DNA from: Chitinophagaceae bacterium
Lineage (GTDB): Bacteria; Bacteroidota; Bacteroidia; Chitinophagales; Chitinophagaceae
DNA: 64,000 nt
Assembly: GCA_017307755.1 (NCBI GenBank)
Contig: JAFKGQ010000019.1
Span: 129,001 to 193,000 of the forward strand
Reading direction: 5' to 3'
Shown: piece after piece, positions 18,105 through 26,691 of the stretch
Position numbering within the stretch: position 1 is the stretch's first letter
Layout of the letters: every line of letters begins with the position of its first letter
Translations under genes and position numbers: made by a program
The notes under the pieces: model-generated
Seen by the model: the letters and a program-made list of their open reading frames with translations, nothing else
Databases searched by the model: none
What the model was told of the DNA's origin: nothing

Positions 18105-18584
18105 TCAAATACTAAAAAAAGTTACTGCCGGCGCGGAAGATTTCTCGAACCGGCCCGTCTTTTCCTCCAGCCGGATGCGGAAGGTCACACCTCCGATCTT
18201 GTCGGATTCAGCCGGCGCAAATGGCCAATCCCTCGACAAATGGGTGGTTTCGCTGCTGACGAGGGGGAGTACCCTGCTATGCAGCCGATGTAGCGCATCA
18301 TTGCGGAGTTCCTTGTCCAGCAATTCCTCAAACCTTCCATGCGCCACCACACTTTGCCAGTTGGCCATGTTCTGCAAATGGTCCACTTCAAAGCAAACAA
18401 CGGGGCTCTGTCGCATGATATCGACCTTCAATCCCTCATGCGTATGACAATAGATGTATTCTCCATCATAGGCATAGCTGATAGGCACGACATAGACCAT
18501 CTGCCCATCGGTGCAACCAATGCGCCCCACGACCTCTTTTGTAAGAAGCTTTTCTATTTCCGGCATAGTTAATTTTCCCAACAT
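18105..18584 (-). CDS. Pyridoxamine 5'-phosphate oxidase-like flavin-binding protein
   Basis: 159 aa FMN-binding split barrel. Family hallmarks: N-terminal L-x-x-E-x-I/L (MPEIEKLLTKEVVGRIGCTD), VYVVPISYAYDGEYIYCHTHEGLKVDIM and FEVDHLQNMANWQSVVAHGRFEEL. This group includes nitroimidazole reductase-like and heme-handling proteins; the exact activity cannot be told. First gene of a two-gene operon with tandem dyads upstream. The predicted 16-nt leader supports the start at 18584. Confidence 0.85.
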   Translation of the reverse strand: MLGKLTMPEIEKLLTKEVVGRIGCTDGQMVYVVPISYAYDGEYIYCHTHEGLKVDIMRQSPVVCFEVDHLQNMANWQSVVAHGRFEELLDKELRNDALHRLHSRVLPLVSSETTHLSRDWPFAPAESDKIGGVTFRIRLEEKTGRFEKSSAPAVTFFSI

Positions 18585-18604
18585 GGCTGTTTATTTAAGT
18601 AAGC

Positions 18605-18669
18605 CGAAATTACCATGCTTCCCGGCCGGAGTATATGACGTGGATTATGTGGAGGGCTGATTGCGCTCA
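18605..18669 (-). promoter_or_regulatory. Tandem dyads and -7 box for the PNPOx-like operon
   Basis: Proximal TGACGTGGATTA (18636-18647, one mismatch) and distal TGATTGCGCTCA (18658-18669, perfect), centres 22 bp apart; the distal one lies in the 3' end of the kinase gene. -7 box TAATTTCG (18612-18605, minus strand) at 29.5 bp. Confidence 0.72.
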
Positions 18670-20336
18670 TGAATGTTACGCCCATGCAAGACGCTGTGAG
18701 GCTCATCGGATACGGGAATCGTGATGGTAAAGGTCGTCCCCTTGCCGGGCTCGCTGGTGACGTCGATCTGCCCTTCCATGAGGTCGAGGTATTTTTTGAC
18801 GATGCTTAGGCCAAGACCGGTGCCGGAGATCCCGGAAGTATTGCTGGCCCTGAAAAAACGTTCGAAAAGATGTTCCAACTCCTCTGTGGGAATGCCGATG
18901 CCGTTGTCAGCCACGGTAAACCTGATACTGCTGGTGAGGAATTCGATGATAAACCTGGCGGACGTATGCTCCGGCGAATACTTCACGGCATTCGACAGAA
19001 GGTTGTTAAGGATATTGCGCAGCAGGTGCACGTCCACCGTCACGACCCTTGGTTCCCCGCGGATCTCCAATTCGATCCTTTGCCCGGATTTACAGGATTC
19101 TTCCATATCCGTAATGACCTCCTCGCCCAGCTCGACAATATTGGCGGCCGATGGACTGTTCCTGACCACCCCTTCCTCCAGCTTTTCCAGCGAGAGGAAA
19201 TCGCCGAGTATCTGCCTGAGGTTCTTTACATTGGACTTGATACGCTGGATGTGCCGCATGCGTTTATCCGCCATCTCGGGAGCGCTGTATTTTTCTATGA
19301 GCGAGGTGGAAGAGAGAATGACGCTCAACGGTGTCTTGAACTCATGGGAGGCAAGGCTGACGAAACGCGACTTCATTTCGTTCAGGTCTTTCTCCCGTTG
19401 CAGCGAAAGCTTCATCTCCTCCGCAGCCTTCATCTGATTAGTTATGTCCTTGGTTATCTTGATATATCCTGTGATCTCCCCGCTGTCATTGCGCATACAG
19501 GTAAATACCACATCCGCATAAAAGACAGACCCGTCCTTTCTCTTACGCAAGCCAACGTTCTCAAAGCTGCCCATTTCAGCGGCCTTTACCAGGTTATCCT
19601 CCGGCGTCTGTCTTTCGATATCCTCGTCCGTATAAAAAACGGATATGTGCCGGCCGATGATCTCATGGGCCTCATACCCCTTGATCTGCCCGGCGCCCCG
19701 GTTCCATGTCACAACCTTTCCCTGCGGATCTATCATGAAAATGGCATAGTCATTCACATGCTGCACCAGGAGACTGAACCGGTGTTCCGACTCAATCAGC
19801 CCCTGCTCGGCAATCCGGCGGCGGTTTAACTGATACGAGATCAAATAGCTGCATCCAACGAGCAGCAAGAACAGAACGCCGATCAAACCCAGTATGGCAT
19901 TCCGCCACATCACCCTACTCTTTATATTGGCAGCTTCTTTTAATACCAGCAGCCTGTTCTCCTCGCCTTGCATACGCAGCAAAATGGCTCTCAAAACACG
20001 TGTTTGCTCCACCGTACTTCCCGGCTGACCCTGGGAAAAAGCCTGGATATATGAGAGCAACGAGTCCACACGCCGCTGCTGTACCGGGTTATCCGCCGTA
20101 TACCGCCCCAGCACCTGAACATGATGGACGATGGCGCCGGCATCTTGCCCCAAGTCTTGCTGTAACACGGCAGACAGCGCCTGTTGGGTTTTATCCAGGA
20201 CCACCAGCGTATGATGCACGGACACGGAGGCCTCCGTAAATGCCTTTTGATAATTTGCGGTCATGACCGTCAATCCAATAAAACCACAGATAATGACAAC
20301 AGCCAGCAAGATATATGTCTTTTTTAAAACCGTCAT
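18645..20336 (-). CDS. Membrane PAS sensor histidine kinase
   Basis: 563 aa. TM1 (about 9-27), a periplasmic CHASE3-like helical domain (28-145), TM2 (about 149-170), a PAS domain (about 185-300, with the motif WNRGAGQIKGYEAHEIIGRH) and HisKA with phospho-His in FVSLASHEFKTPLS. The HATPase domain has N-box ILNNLLSNAVKYSPEH, G1 ADNGIGIP and G2 GTGLGLSIVKKY. No response regulator adjoins it. Its PAS lacks the FixL heme residues. The upstream region has only a poorly spaced dyad (20369-20379, 5-bp gap), so it seems outside the regulon. Confidence 0.92.
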   Translation of the reverse strand: MTVLKKTYILLAVVIICGFIGLTVMTANYQKAFTEASVSVHHTLVVLDKTQQALSAVLQQDLGQDAGAIVHHVQVLGRYTADNPVQQRRVDSLLSYIQAFSQGQPGSTVEQTRVLRAILLRMQGEENRLLVLKEAANIKSRVMWRNAILGLIGVLFLLLVGCSYLISYQLNRRRIAEQGLIESEHRFSLLVQHVNDYAIFMIDPQGKVVTWNRGAGQIKGYEAHEIIGRHISVFYTDEDIERQTPEDNLVKAAEMGSFENVGLRKRKDGSVFYADVVFTCMRNDSGEITGYIKITKDITNQMKAAEEMKLSLQREKDLNEMKSRFVSLASHEFKTPLSVILSSTSLIEKYSAPEMADKRMRHIQRIKSNVKNLRQILGDFLSLEKLEEGVVRNSPSAANIVELGEEVITDMEESCKSGQRIELEIRGEPRVVTVDVHLLRNILNNLLSNAVKYSPEHTSARFIIEFLTSSIRFTVADNGIGIPTEELEHLFERFFRASNTSGISGTGLGLSIVKKYLDLMEGQIDVTSEPGKGTTFTITIPVSDEPHSVLHGRNIHERNQPST

Positions 20337-20465
20337 ATCATGTTAATTGGGCTGGGCCAGCCATTAATTGACAAGGTCATTGGGGACGTAATCAAGGAAA
20401 ATATGTACAGTCGGAAAATGCAGGAGTAAAGTTAATACTGAGGGTCAGAATTCAAAAATAATTGT

Positions 20466-22133
20466 TTATTGAACCCTGATACCATTCTTATTATAGAGCT
20501 TTTCATAATATTCCCCAGCCATCCGGTCGCTGTCAAAATACGGGATGATATCCAGCATGCCTTCTTTTATGATCTCCGTCCACCTGGACGGATAATCGTA
20601 GTACATGGGGATGACCTCCTTTTCCAGCAGGTCATATAAACCGAGCGCATCCTTTTCATCCTGTATATGTTCCGGCAGGGACGCATCGGAAGGTGGAATG
20701 ATAAAACAGTTACGCTTATCCTTTGCAAATTCTGGGAACCATCCGTCCGGGATCGATACATTCACAGCCCCGTTCATGGCCGCCGTCATGCCGCTGGTAC
20801 CTGAGGCCTCGCGGGTCAGGCGGGGGAGGTTGAGCCATACATCCGCGCCCTGCTTTAGCAGTTTGGACAACCGCAGCTCATATCCTGCCAGCACGGAGCA
20901 ATTGGTGTGGGATTTACACTCATTGACGATCTTGTCGAATATGGCAATAGCCGTGTAATCCATGGGATACGGTTTTCCAGCCCATATGATCTGTACAGGC
21001 TTCTCTTTATTATCCACCAGCCTTTTGAACCTGTCCATGTCATGCAGCAGCAGATCGGCCCGCTTAAATCCTGTAAAACGTTTGGCAAATACAATGGTGA
21101 GGACATCTTTCCGGAAGATCTCCCCATTCTCGTCCGCCACTAGCTCGAACAGTTGTTCTTTTGCAGCTAGCTTCCTCGCCCTGAGGTTGGCGTCATCTTT
21201 CGCCTGGAGTGCCTTGTACATCTCCTTATCCGACCAATAGCCATAATGCTGCGCATTAGTAACAGAAATGAGGGGACATATATCGGAATATTTTTTCCAC
21301 ATTTTTTGCAAAGTCTGCTGATGCAGTCTGGAGACACCATTCGCAATACCTGACATCCGCAAGGCCGTCAACGTATGATCAAGCACGCTGTCTTCGGTAT
21401 GCGTAAGGGCCCTCACTTCTGTCATGGGCATGCCGCAAAAGAAACCGGCTCTTTCCAGGAGTAGCATATCCGTCTTCGGGTTACCACCCTCCTCCGGCGT
21501 ATGGTTGGTAAACACCAATTGCTGTCTGACCTTTTCCAGGTCCTTATGTTTGTTGTACAGGTGGAAGGCCAGGGGAAGACCATGGGACTCATTGAGATGA
21601 TAAACTTCGGGGGCCCAATCCAGCTCTTCCAGCAGCCTGGCCCCTCCTACCCCCAGCACTATGGCTGCAGCTATTTTCGTCTCAGGATTGAAATCATATA
21701 ATTTATGCGAAATGGTCTGGGCGAGATAGTCGTTCTCCGGCAGATTGGTGCTCAGCAGGAATAGCGGCGCAGTATGGAATACCTCTGGCGGAAGATACCA
21801 GGCCGTCACCCACACATCATGCTGGAAGATCCGGATGGTGAATTTGATACCCGTCGGCTGCAGAAAGCCATATACCTTCTCTTCGAAAAGAATGTCCATG
21901 GTCTGATCGCTCTTTCTCACCTGGTCATAATAACCATACTTCCATAAGATACCGATGCCGACAAAGTTCTGCTTCAGATCGAAAGCGCTCCGGAGATGCG
22001 ACCCCGCCAGGAAACCCAGCCCACCGGCGTATATCTTTAAAGGCTGGTGTATGGCATATTCCATACAAAAGTAGGCCACCCTTTTTTCATAGCCTGGCGA
22101 GGGGGTATAGGGGTATTGAAAGTTGAATGCCAT
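20466..22133 (-). CDS. Glucan phosphorylase-like protein (GT35) lacking the PLP lysine
   Basis: 555 aa, shorter than most GlgP (about 800 or more). Clear GT35 features: N-terminal YFCMEYAI and IYAGGLGFLAGSHLRSA, then VYHLNESHGLPLAFHLY, FAKRFTGFKRADLL, WAGKPYPMDYTAI and REASGTSGMTAAMNGAVN. In classical phosphorylases the last motif is GTxxMK, and its Lys holds the pyridoxal phosphate; here it is Thr450. The enzyme may therefore be inactive as a phosphorylase or altered. It is 17 nt downstream of the three-BON gene, in the same regulated operon. Confidence 0.8.
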   Translation of the reverse strand: MAFNFQYPYTPSPGYEKRVAYFCMEYAIHQPLKIYAGGLGFLAGSHLRSAFDLKQNFVGIGILWKYGYYDQVRKSDQTMDILFEEKVYGFLQPTGIKFTIRIFQHDVWVTAWYLPPEVFHTAPLFLLSTNLPENDYLAQTISHKLYDFNPETKIAAAIVLGVGGARLLEELDWAPEVYHLNESHGLPLAFHLYNKHKDLEKVRQQLVFTNHTPEEGGNPKTDMLLLERAGFFCGMPMTEVRALTHTEDSVLDHTLTALRMSGIANGVSRLHQQTLQKMWKKYSDICPLISVTNAQHYGYWSDKEMYKALQAKDDANLRARKLAAKEQLFELVADENGEIFRKDVLTIVFAKRFTGFKRADLLLHDMDRFKRLVDNKEKPVQIIWAGKPYPMDYTAIAIFDKIVNECKSHTNCSVLAGYELRLSKLLKQGADVWLNLPRLTREASGTSGMTAAMNGAVNVSIPDGWFPEFAKDKRNCFIIPPSDASLPEHIQDEKDALGLYDLLEKEVIPMYYDYPSRWTEIIKEGMLDIIPYFDSDRMAGEYYEKLYNKNGIRVQ

Positions 22134-22150
22134 ATCAGTCGATGTTGTTA

Positions 22151-22810
22151 TTATTCTGTCTCATCCAGTATCAATTTATTTTCAACGATGGCTACACCCG
22201 GCGCAGACCAGGCTGCAAATTCCACATCGTCCCCTTCCGCCAGGGTACGTACCATCCCACGCAGGATGACCTTGCTGCCCTCCACCTCCACGGTGATCTT
22301 TTCCGGGTCCAATGTTACATACCGAGCCAGGCTCTCTTCAATATATTTTTTGACATCGGACGGGAGAATTTCAGGCTTGACAAGGATGTGGTTATTGACT
22401 CCTCTGACACCCCTCAACCCCCTGATGACCTCCGCGGCGGCCCTTCTTTCAAAATTCCAGTTGGCGCTTCCTTCCAGCGTAACGATACCTTTGTCTACCG
22501 TCACCCGGATTTTTTTTTCTTCCACGTGTCTATGAGAAGCCAGCGCTGTAGCCACCTCTTCGGCAATCTCCGTATCCGTCTTTTCATCAGTGGAGGAAAC
22601 ACCGATCTGTATATCATTCGCAATAGCCCGAACACCGGCAATTATTTTGGCGGCATTCTCAGCCGTCATTTTTTTGTAATAGCTGTCTACCTCTCCCGTG
22701 AGCGTAACGATTCCCTTCTTCACAGATACCCCGATCTCAGCGGCATTCAACAAAGGCTCCCATCTCAGCTGAGCCATGATCTCTTTTTGTATCTCTCCGT
22801 CTGTACGCAT
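22151..22810 (-). CDS. Three-BON-domain protein
   Basis: 219 aa with three BON units of about 70 residues: VKKGIVTLTGEVDSY, VDKGIVTLEGSANWN and VEGSKVILRGMVRT mark their central strands. No signal peptide, so likely cytoplasmic or peripheral, in contrast to OsmY. BON proteins are linked to envelope and osmotic stress. First gene before the GT35 protein; leader predicted at about 12 nt, which supports this start. Confidence 0.88.
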   Translation of the reverse strand: MRTDGEIQKEIMAQLRWEPLLNAAEIGVSVKKGIVTLTGEVDSYYKKMTAENAAKIIAGVRAIANDIQIGVSSTDEKTDTEIAEEVATALASHRHVEEKKIRVTVDKGIVTLEGSANWNFERRAAAEVIRGLRGVRGVNNHILVKPEILPSDVKKYIEESLARYVTLDPEKITVEVEGSKVILRGMVRTLAEGDDVEFAAWSAPGVAIVENKLILDETE

Positions 22811-22826
22811 GACTATTAATTTATCA

Positions 22827-22944
22827 CCAATTTAAACCGCCTGCGAACGGGATACGATGACACCGCTCATGAGAAGGTGTGACAGATGTCAAGCCTAAAA
22901 GGGGTGGAGGTCATAACTAAAGCGATACCCTGTTGATAGATTTG
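22827..22944. promoter_or_regulatory. Bidirectional promoter: three dyads at 22-bp steps (BON / TonB)
   Basis: Dyads TGACACCGCTCA (22858-22869), TGACAGATGTCA (22880-22891) and GGGTGGAGGTCA (22902-22913), centres 22863.5, 22885.5 and 22907.5. Leftward -7 TAAATTGG (22834-22827) and rightward -7 TAGATTTG (22937-22944, full consensus) each lie 29.5 bp from the outer dyad. The third dyad keeps only the half facing the TonB promoter. Confidence 0.78.
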
Positions 22945-22983
22945 ATCACCGGAACTATTCCCGGAACCGACAAACTTATACTC

Positions 22984-23829
22984 ATGGAAGCCGACAAAAT
23001 ATTACAAAGCAATGTCCTGGACATCGTCTTCGATGGCAGGAACAAAGAATACGGCGCATACGAGCTGCGCAAGCATTACAACAGGCGGCTGTTCTGGGCG
23101 ATGCTTTGCATGTTCATGGTCACCGGCTCGGCCTTTGGGCTCTTCTTCCTGGGCCAGAATGGACAGGTAAAAAAAGAGGTCATGCTGGTAAAGGACGTCC
23201 AGCTCGAGAGTGTAACAGAGGAAAAAAAGAATGAGCCCGCGCCTCCACCTCCGCCACCGCCCCAGGCGCCGCCCCCAAAAGTGGAAGTGACAAAATTCAC
23301 CCCTCCCCGCATCGTAAAAGACAATGAAGTAAAAGAGGAAGACAAACCGCCTGTACAGGAAAAGCTGGAAGAAACCCGCATCGGCACCTTTAACCAGGAA
23401 GGCGTCAAGGATGCCGGAATCATCGCTCCTCCCGTGTCCGAGGCCGGGAAGGGAGTGGTGGAAGCCCCCAAGGCAAGACAGGAAGAGGACTATGAAAAGA
23501 CCTTCGTAAAAGTGGAGATCGAATCCGAATACCCGGGTGGAGCAGCCGCCTGGCTACGCTATCTCAATAGGAACTTTCGCTATCCCGATGAAGGGCTGAC
23601 CAACGAGATCCAGGGGACGGTAACCGTGCAATTCATCGTCGACAAGGAAGGTAATGTCAGCGACGTGCAAGCTATCAGCGGACCCGAACAGGGAGGACTA
23701 AGAGAAGAGGCAATACGAGTGATCCGGAAGAGCGGCATGTGGATCCCAGCCATTCAGAACGGACGCAAGGTGAAATCCTACAAAAGACAGCCCGTCATAT
23801 TCAAGATTGCCAACGAAACTGCCGGATAA
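22984..23829 (+). CDS. tonB: Energy transducer TonB
   Basis: 281 aa from the ATG at 22984; the predicted transcript start near 22949 excludes an upstream start. Cytoplasmic N-terminus DIVFDGRNKEYGAYELRKHYN is typical of Bacteroidota TonB. One TM (about 38-58), a Pro-rich spacer (APPPPPPPQAPPPK) and a C-terminal TonB domain from about residue 190 (YPGGAAAWLRYLNRNFRYPDE; GTVTVQFIVDKEGNV). Couples the proton gradient to outer-membrane receptors. No ExbBD is near, so it depends on proteins coded elsewhere. Confidence 0.92.
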   Translation: MEADKILQSNVLDIVFDGRNKEYGAYELRKHYNRRLFWAMLCMFMVTGSAFGLFFLGQNGQVKKEVMLVKDVQLESVTEEKKNEPAPPPPPPPQAPPPKVEVTKFTPPRIVKDNEVKEEDKPPVQEKLEETRIGTFNQEGVKDAGIIAPPVSEAGKGVVEAPKARQEEDYEKTFVKVEIESEYPGGAAAWLRYLNRNFRYPDEGLTNEIQGTVTVQFIVDKEGNVSDVQAISGPEQGGLREEAIRVIRKSGMWIPAIQNGRKVKSYKRQPVIFKIANETAG

Positions 23830-23845
23830 GATCCGTCCAACTCAC

Positions 23846-24883
23846 TTACATGACCAAAACGGCCGCGCCTTTGATGCGGCCTTTTCTCAATGCATCCAGC
23901 GCTTCATTGGCCTGGGAAAGAGAGAAGTGCTGCGTTTCTGTGCGGATAGCCACGGCAGGAGCAAGTTGAAGGAAATCATGACCATCCTTGCGGGTTAGAT
24001 TAGCTACGCTGCGGATGACCCGTTCTTCCCATAGCAGGCGGTAAGGGAAGGAAGGGATATCGCTCATATGGATGCCACCGCAGACAACCACACCGCCCTT
24101 GTCAACGGACTGTAAAGCCGAAGGCACCAGTTCTCCCGCCGGAGCAAATATGATGGCGGCATCCAGGACTTCCGGCGGCCGTGCGGAAGCATCACCTGCC
24201 CATGTTGCGCCCATACGCAAGGCAAAGTCTTGCGAACCCTTGTCGCCATCCCTCGTAAAAGCATATACTTCGACACCCTGGTGCCGTGCTACCTGGATAA
24301 GGATATGCGCCGCCGCACCAAACCCGTAAATGCCCAGCCGTCGTACATTCGACCCGGTCATCACATAACTGCGGTAGCCGATGAGCCCGGCGCAAAGCAA
24401 GGGTGTGCCTTCCGGTCCAGCATATTGGGCAGCCAGGGAGAAACAAAATTGTTCATATGCCACGGTGTATTCCGCATAGCCCCCATCCATCGTATACCCG
24501 GTGAACAGCGCTTTTTCGCAAAGATTTTCCTGTTGCCGCAAACAGTAACGGCAGACGCCGCAGGTATATCCCAGCCACGGGATACCTATCACATCACCCT
24601 GCTTGAGGCTGATGACATTTTTGCCCGTACGCACAACTGTGCCCACGATCTCATGACCGGGCACCAGGGGCAATTTTGGATGGGGTAGCTCTCCGTCTAT
24701 TACATGAAGATCTGTACGGCAGACGCCGCAAGCTGTGATCTTTACCAGGACTTGTGTAGGATAGGGCTCCGGCACAGCCATCGTCACAAGCCGCAACGGA
24801 CTGCCGGGCTTATCGAAAACCATGGCCTGCATGGACGCAGGCGTTATGTTCCTTGCAATATCTTCAGCCGACATGGGGCTCAT
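23846..24883 (-). CDS. Zinc-dependent alcohol dehydrogenase
   Basis: 345 aa MDR family. Catalytic zinc ligands: Cys in CGVCRTDLHV and His-Glu in PGHEIVG. Structural zinc: four Cys in CGVCRYCLRQQENLC. The nucleotide-binding glycines are GIYGFGAAAHI. Oxidises or reduces alcohol/aldehyde with NAD(P), useful for fermentative redox balance. Last gene of a DUF2892-CHAD-ADH operon and overlaps the CHAD gene by 20 nt. Confidence 0.9.
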   Translation of the reverse strand: MSPMSAEDIARNITPASMQAMVFDKPGSPLRLVTMAVPEPYPTQVLVKITACGVCRTDLHVIDGELPHPKLPLVPGHEIVGTVVRTGKNVISLKQGDVIGIPWLGYTCGVCRYCLRQQENLCEKALFTGYTMDGGYAEYTVAYEQFCFSLAAQYAGPEGTPLLCAGLIGYRSYVMTGSNVRRLGIYGFGAAAHILIQVARHQGVEVYAFTRDGDKGSQDFALRMGATWAGDASARPPEVLDAAIIFAPAGELVPSALQSVDKGGVVVCGGIHMSDIPSFPYRLLWEERVIRSVANLTRKDGHDFLQLAPAVAIRTETQHFSLSQANEALDALRKGRIKGAAVLVM

Positions 24884-25688
24884 ATTGCAAAAGTAGTCCC
24901 TTTATTTTTTCCAGCAGCACCTGCTTATCCCGGCACCACAGCTGTTCAGCCGACTCCAGGAACCTTGCGGATTGAGGGCAGGTGCACAGTAAAAAATTCC
25001 TGTCCTTCAACAGGGACAATTGAACGATGATATCATGAAGATCACCCAGTTCGCGGGCGCAGGTTTCCAAATGTTTTCTGGACGGCAGGCCTTTCGGGAT
25101 GGCCCGCTCGATATTTTCTTTTGAAAAATACGGCCAGGCATACAAGAGGTCCTTCATGGCCTTGCGTATAGTGTGCAGTTGCTCGTTATCCGGCAGGTCG
25201 CCACCGCCAGGCAGGGTGAATGTCTTTATTTTTCCGGCGATGAATGCTTCATTCGCAGCATCGGCAGCGTGAGCAGATATATGGTCATGCCACTGGGTCT
25301 TCTCCCTGCCCAACGGATTGGACGCACCGAGATACAGTTTTATCATATGCTCCGTCATGCCTATCCGGTCGTCCAATACGGCAAGACATTTTGCGGGCGG
25401 ACCCAGGTGCAGCCGGACTGCCGCATCCTCCAGGGCCTTTTTTTGGAGCTGGATATTACGCAGTTCGCCTGTCATAGCATAATATACCTTCAGATTATTG
25501 GGTAATTTCGGTTTGATGGGCGAGTGCCCCGCTACTGCTGTCAGCCGCAGCAAAGCGCGAAAACGCTTGGTTTCCACCCTGAAATCATGAATGTCTTCCA
25601 TCCCAAAACCCTCCGCCAGCGCCCTGCCGAGCTGTACACATTTTTCATACTGCTGCCGGATAACGGCATCCATTCTTTCCTGTTCCAT
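24864..25688 (-). CDS. CHAD domain protein
   Basis: 274 aa. CHAD proteins are helical, rich in conserved basic residues, and bind polyphosphate. Seen here: IHDFRVETKRFRALLRL near residue 35-50 and its second-half counterpart LHTIRKAMKDLLYAW, both with the His-x-x-R-x-x-x-K/R pattern. No CYTH domain is fused. It lies between a DUF2892 gene (6-nt gap) and an alcohol dehydrogenase gene (overlap) in a regulated operon, so polyphosphate granules may matter in the same stress. Confidence 0.85.
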   Translation of the reverse strand: MEQERMDAVIRQQYEKCVQLGRALAEGFGMEDIHDFRVETKRFRALLRLTAVAGHSPIKPKLPNNLKVYYAMTGELRNIQLQKKALEDAAVRLHLGPPAKCLAVLDDRIGMTEHMIKLYLGASNPLGREKTQWHDHISAHAADAANEAFIAGKIKTFTLPGGGDLPDNEQLHTIRKAMKDLLYAWPYFSKENIERAIPKGLPSRKHLETCARELGDLHDIIVQLSLLKDRNFLLCTCPQSARFLESAEQLWCRDKQVLLEKIKGLLLQYEPHVG

Positions 25689-25694
25689 GATGAT

Positions 25695-25904
25695 CTATAC
25701 TTTCTTATATTTACAGGTATTGATACCGAAAAGCCTGTACAAGGGGCAAAACCCTACAAGGCTGGTCAAAAGCAATACGGCTGCCAGAACGAGCAGAATA
25801 TCCCCAAAGATACCCGCAACCACACCCAGCAAATACAAGATCACGATCAGTCCGGTGGCGATGATCCGGATAGCTCTGTCACTATCGCCAAGATTTGTTG
25901 TCAT
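25695..25904 (-). CDS. DUF2892 small membrane protein
   Basis: 69 aa with two membrane helices (about 11-31 and 33-52) and the family segment LLTSLVGFCPLYRLFGINTCK, with two Cys. DUF2892 modules often occur with rhodanese domains (YgaP) or alone. First gene of the operon; predicted leader 15 nt. Confidence 0.85.
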   Translation of the reverse strand: MTTNLGDSDRAIRIIATGLIVILYLLGVVAGIFGDILLVLAAVLLLTSLVGFCPLYRLFGINTCKYKKV

Positions 25905-25923
25905 AAAAATTCATTTTATATAT

Positions 25924-26041
25924 TAAAGGTGGGCATTATTCAGGTGAAAAAAAATGATCCTGGTCATCTGCCGGCATGAGCGATACTATTCCGCGGCCAG
26001 ACGCAGATCACAGTTTATGCGGCATGGAATCGGCAATTTTG
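25924..26041. promoter_or_regulatory. Bidirectional promoter: three dyads at 22-bp steps (DUF2892 / OM protein)
   Basis: Dyads TGATCCTGGTCA (25955-25966, perfect), TGAGCGATACTA (25977-25988, left half good) and AGACGCAGATCA (25999-26010, one mismatch). Leftward -7 CACCTTTA (25931-25924) and rightward -7 CAATTTTG (26034-26041) each lie 29.5 bp from the outer dyad centres. Confidence 0.75.
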
Positions 26042-26057
26042 CAAAAAATGACAGGTT

Positions 26058-26612
26058 ATGAAACGGTTATTTTATTGCATGATCCTGTTGCTGCCATTGA
26101 GTGTCTATTGTCAGCGATCACAAACGACGGCTCCATCTGTGTTTACAGGCGGTATGGAAGTGGATGCGCTCCCTTTTATCACCGGTGGTTATTATCTCTC
26201 GGTTTGGGGTGGCTACCGGCATTTCCGTTATCGCGTGGTACTTACGGAAGTCAAAACGCCCTCCTTTCTTATCTCTAAAGAATTTTCAGACAACAGGGTG
26301 GAAGTGTATGCCCTGATCACCGACTATTTCTTCCAACCCGGGTTCAGGGGCTTTTGGATAGGCACCGGCCTGGAATGGTGGAAAGGGGAGATCTTCGCTC
26401 GCGACAAATCCGCCAAAGGCGAGTACAGCAACTACCTGTACACGCTTGGGGGCGGGTATGTATGGAAGTTCTACCGCAACTTCTACCTCAACCCATGGGC
26501 GGGCGCACACCTGCGTGTCGGCGGCGATACCAAGGCAGATGTAGGCATCCGACAATTTCATCCGGCATTGGTAACACCGGAAATGTCGTTGAAGCTGGGA
26601 TGGCATTTCTAG
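26058..26612 (+). CDS. Secreted outer-membrane barrel-like protein, function unknown
   Basis: 184 aa. Signal peptide 1-19 (ends VYCQ). The mature part has eight or so short strands rich in Tyr, Trp and Gly (GGYYLSVWGGYRHFRYRVVL; LGGGYVWKFYRNFYLNPWAG) and ends MSLKLGWHF, a C-terminal Phe typical of outer-membrane barrels. Small-barrel porin or OmpW/OmpX-like by shape; no ligand is evident. Own regulated promoter; predicted leader 12 nt. Confidence 0.7.
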   Translation: MKRLFYCMILLLPLSVYCQRSQTTAPSVFTGGMEVDALPFITGGYYLSVWGGYRHFRYRVVLTEVKTPSFLISKEFSDNRVEVYALITDYFFQPGFRGFWIGTGLEWWKGEIFARDKSAKGEYSNYLYTLGGGYVWKFYRNFYLNPWAGAHLRVGGDTKADVGIRQFHPALVTPEMSLKLGWHF

Positions 26613-26622
26613 GCGCGCATAA

Positions 26623-26688
26623 TGACGAAGGTCTTGTATGCAGGTGATCTTTGTCATTGATCCAAGCTGTTCTCAATTAGTACCTTTA
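26623..26688 (+). promoter_or_regulatory. Tandem dyads and -7 box before the leader RNA
   Basis: TGACGAAGGTCT (26623-26634, one mismatch) and TGATCTTTGTCA (26645-26656, perfect), 22 bp apart. -7 box TACCTTTA (26681-26688) is 30.5 bp from the proximal centre. Predicted transcript start near 26692, some 150 nt before the next gene, far more than any other site-bearing promoter here. Confidence 0.77.
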
Positions 26689-26691
26689 TAT

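Noticed and set aside
20369..20379. Dyad-like TGA-N5-TCA before the histidine kinase gene at 20336
   Set aside because: The gap is 5 bp, not 6, there is no partner dyad 22 bp away and no good -7 box at the set distance.
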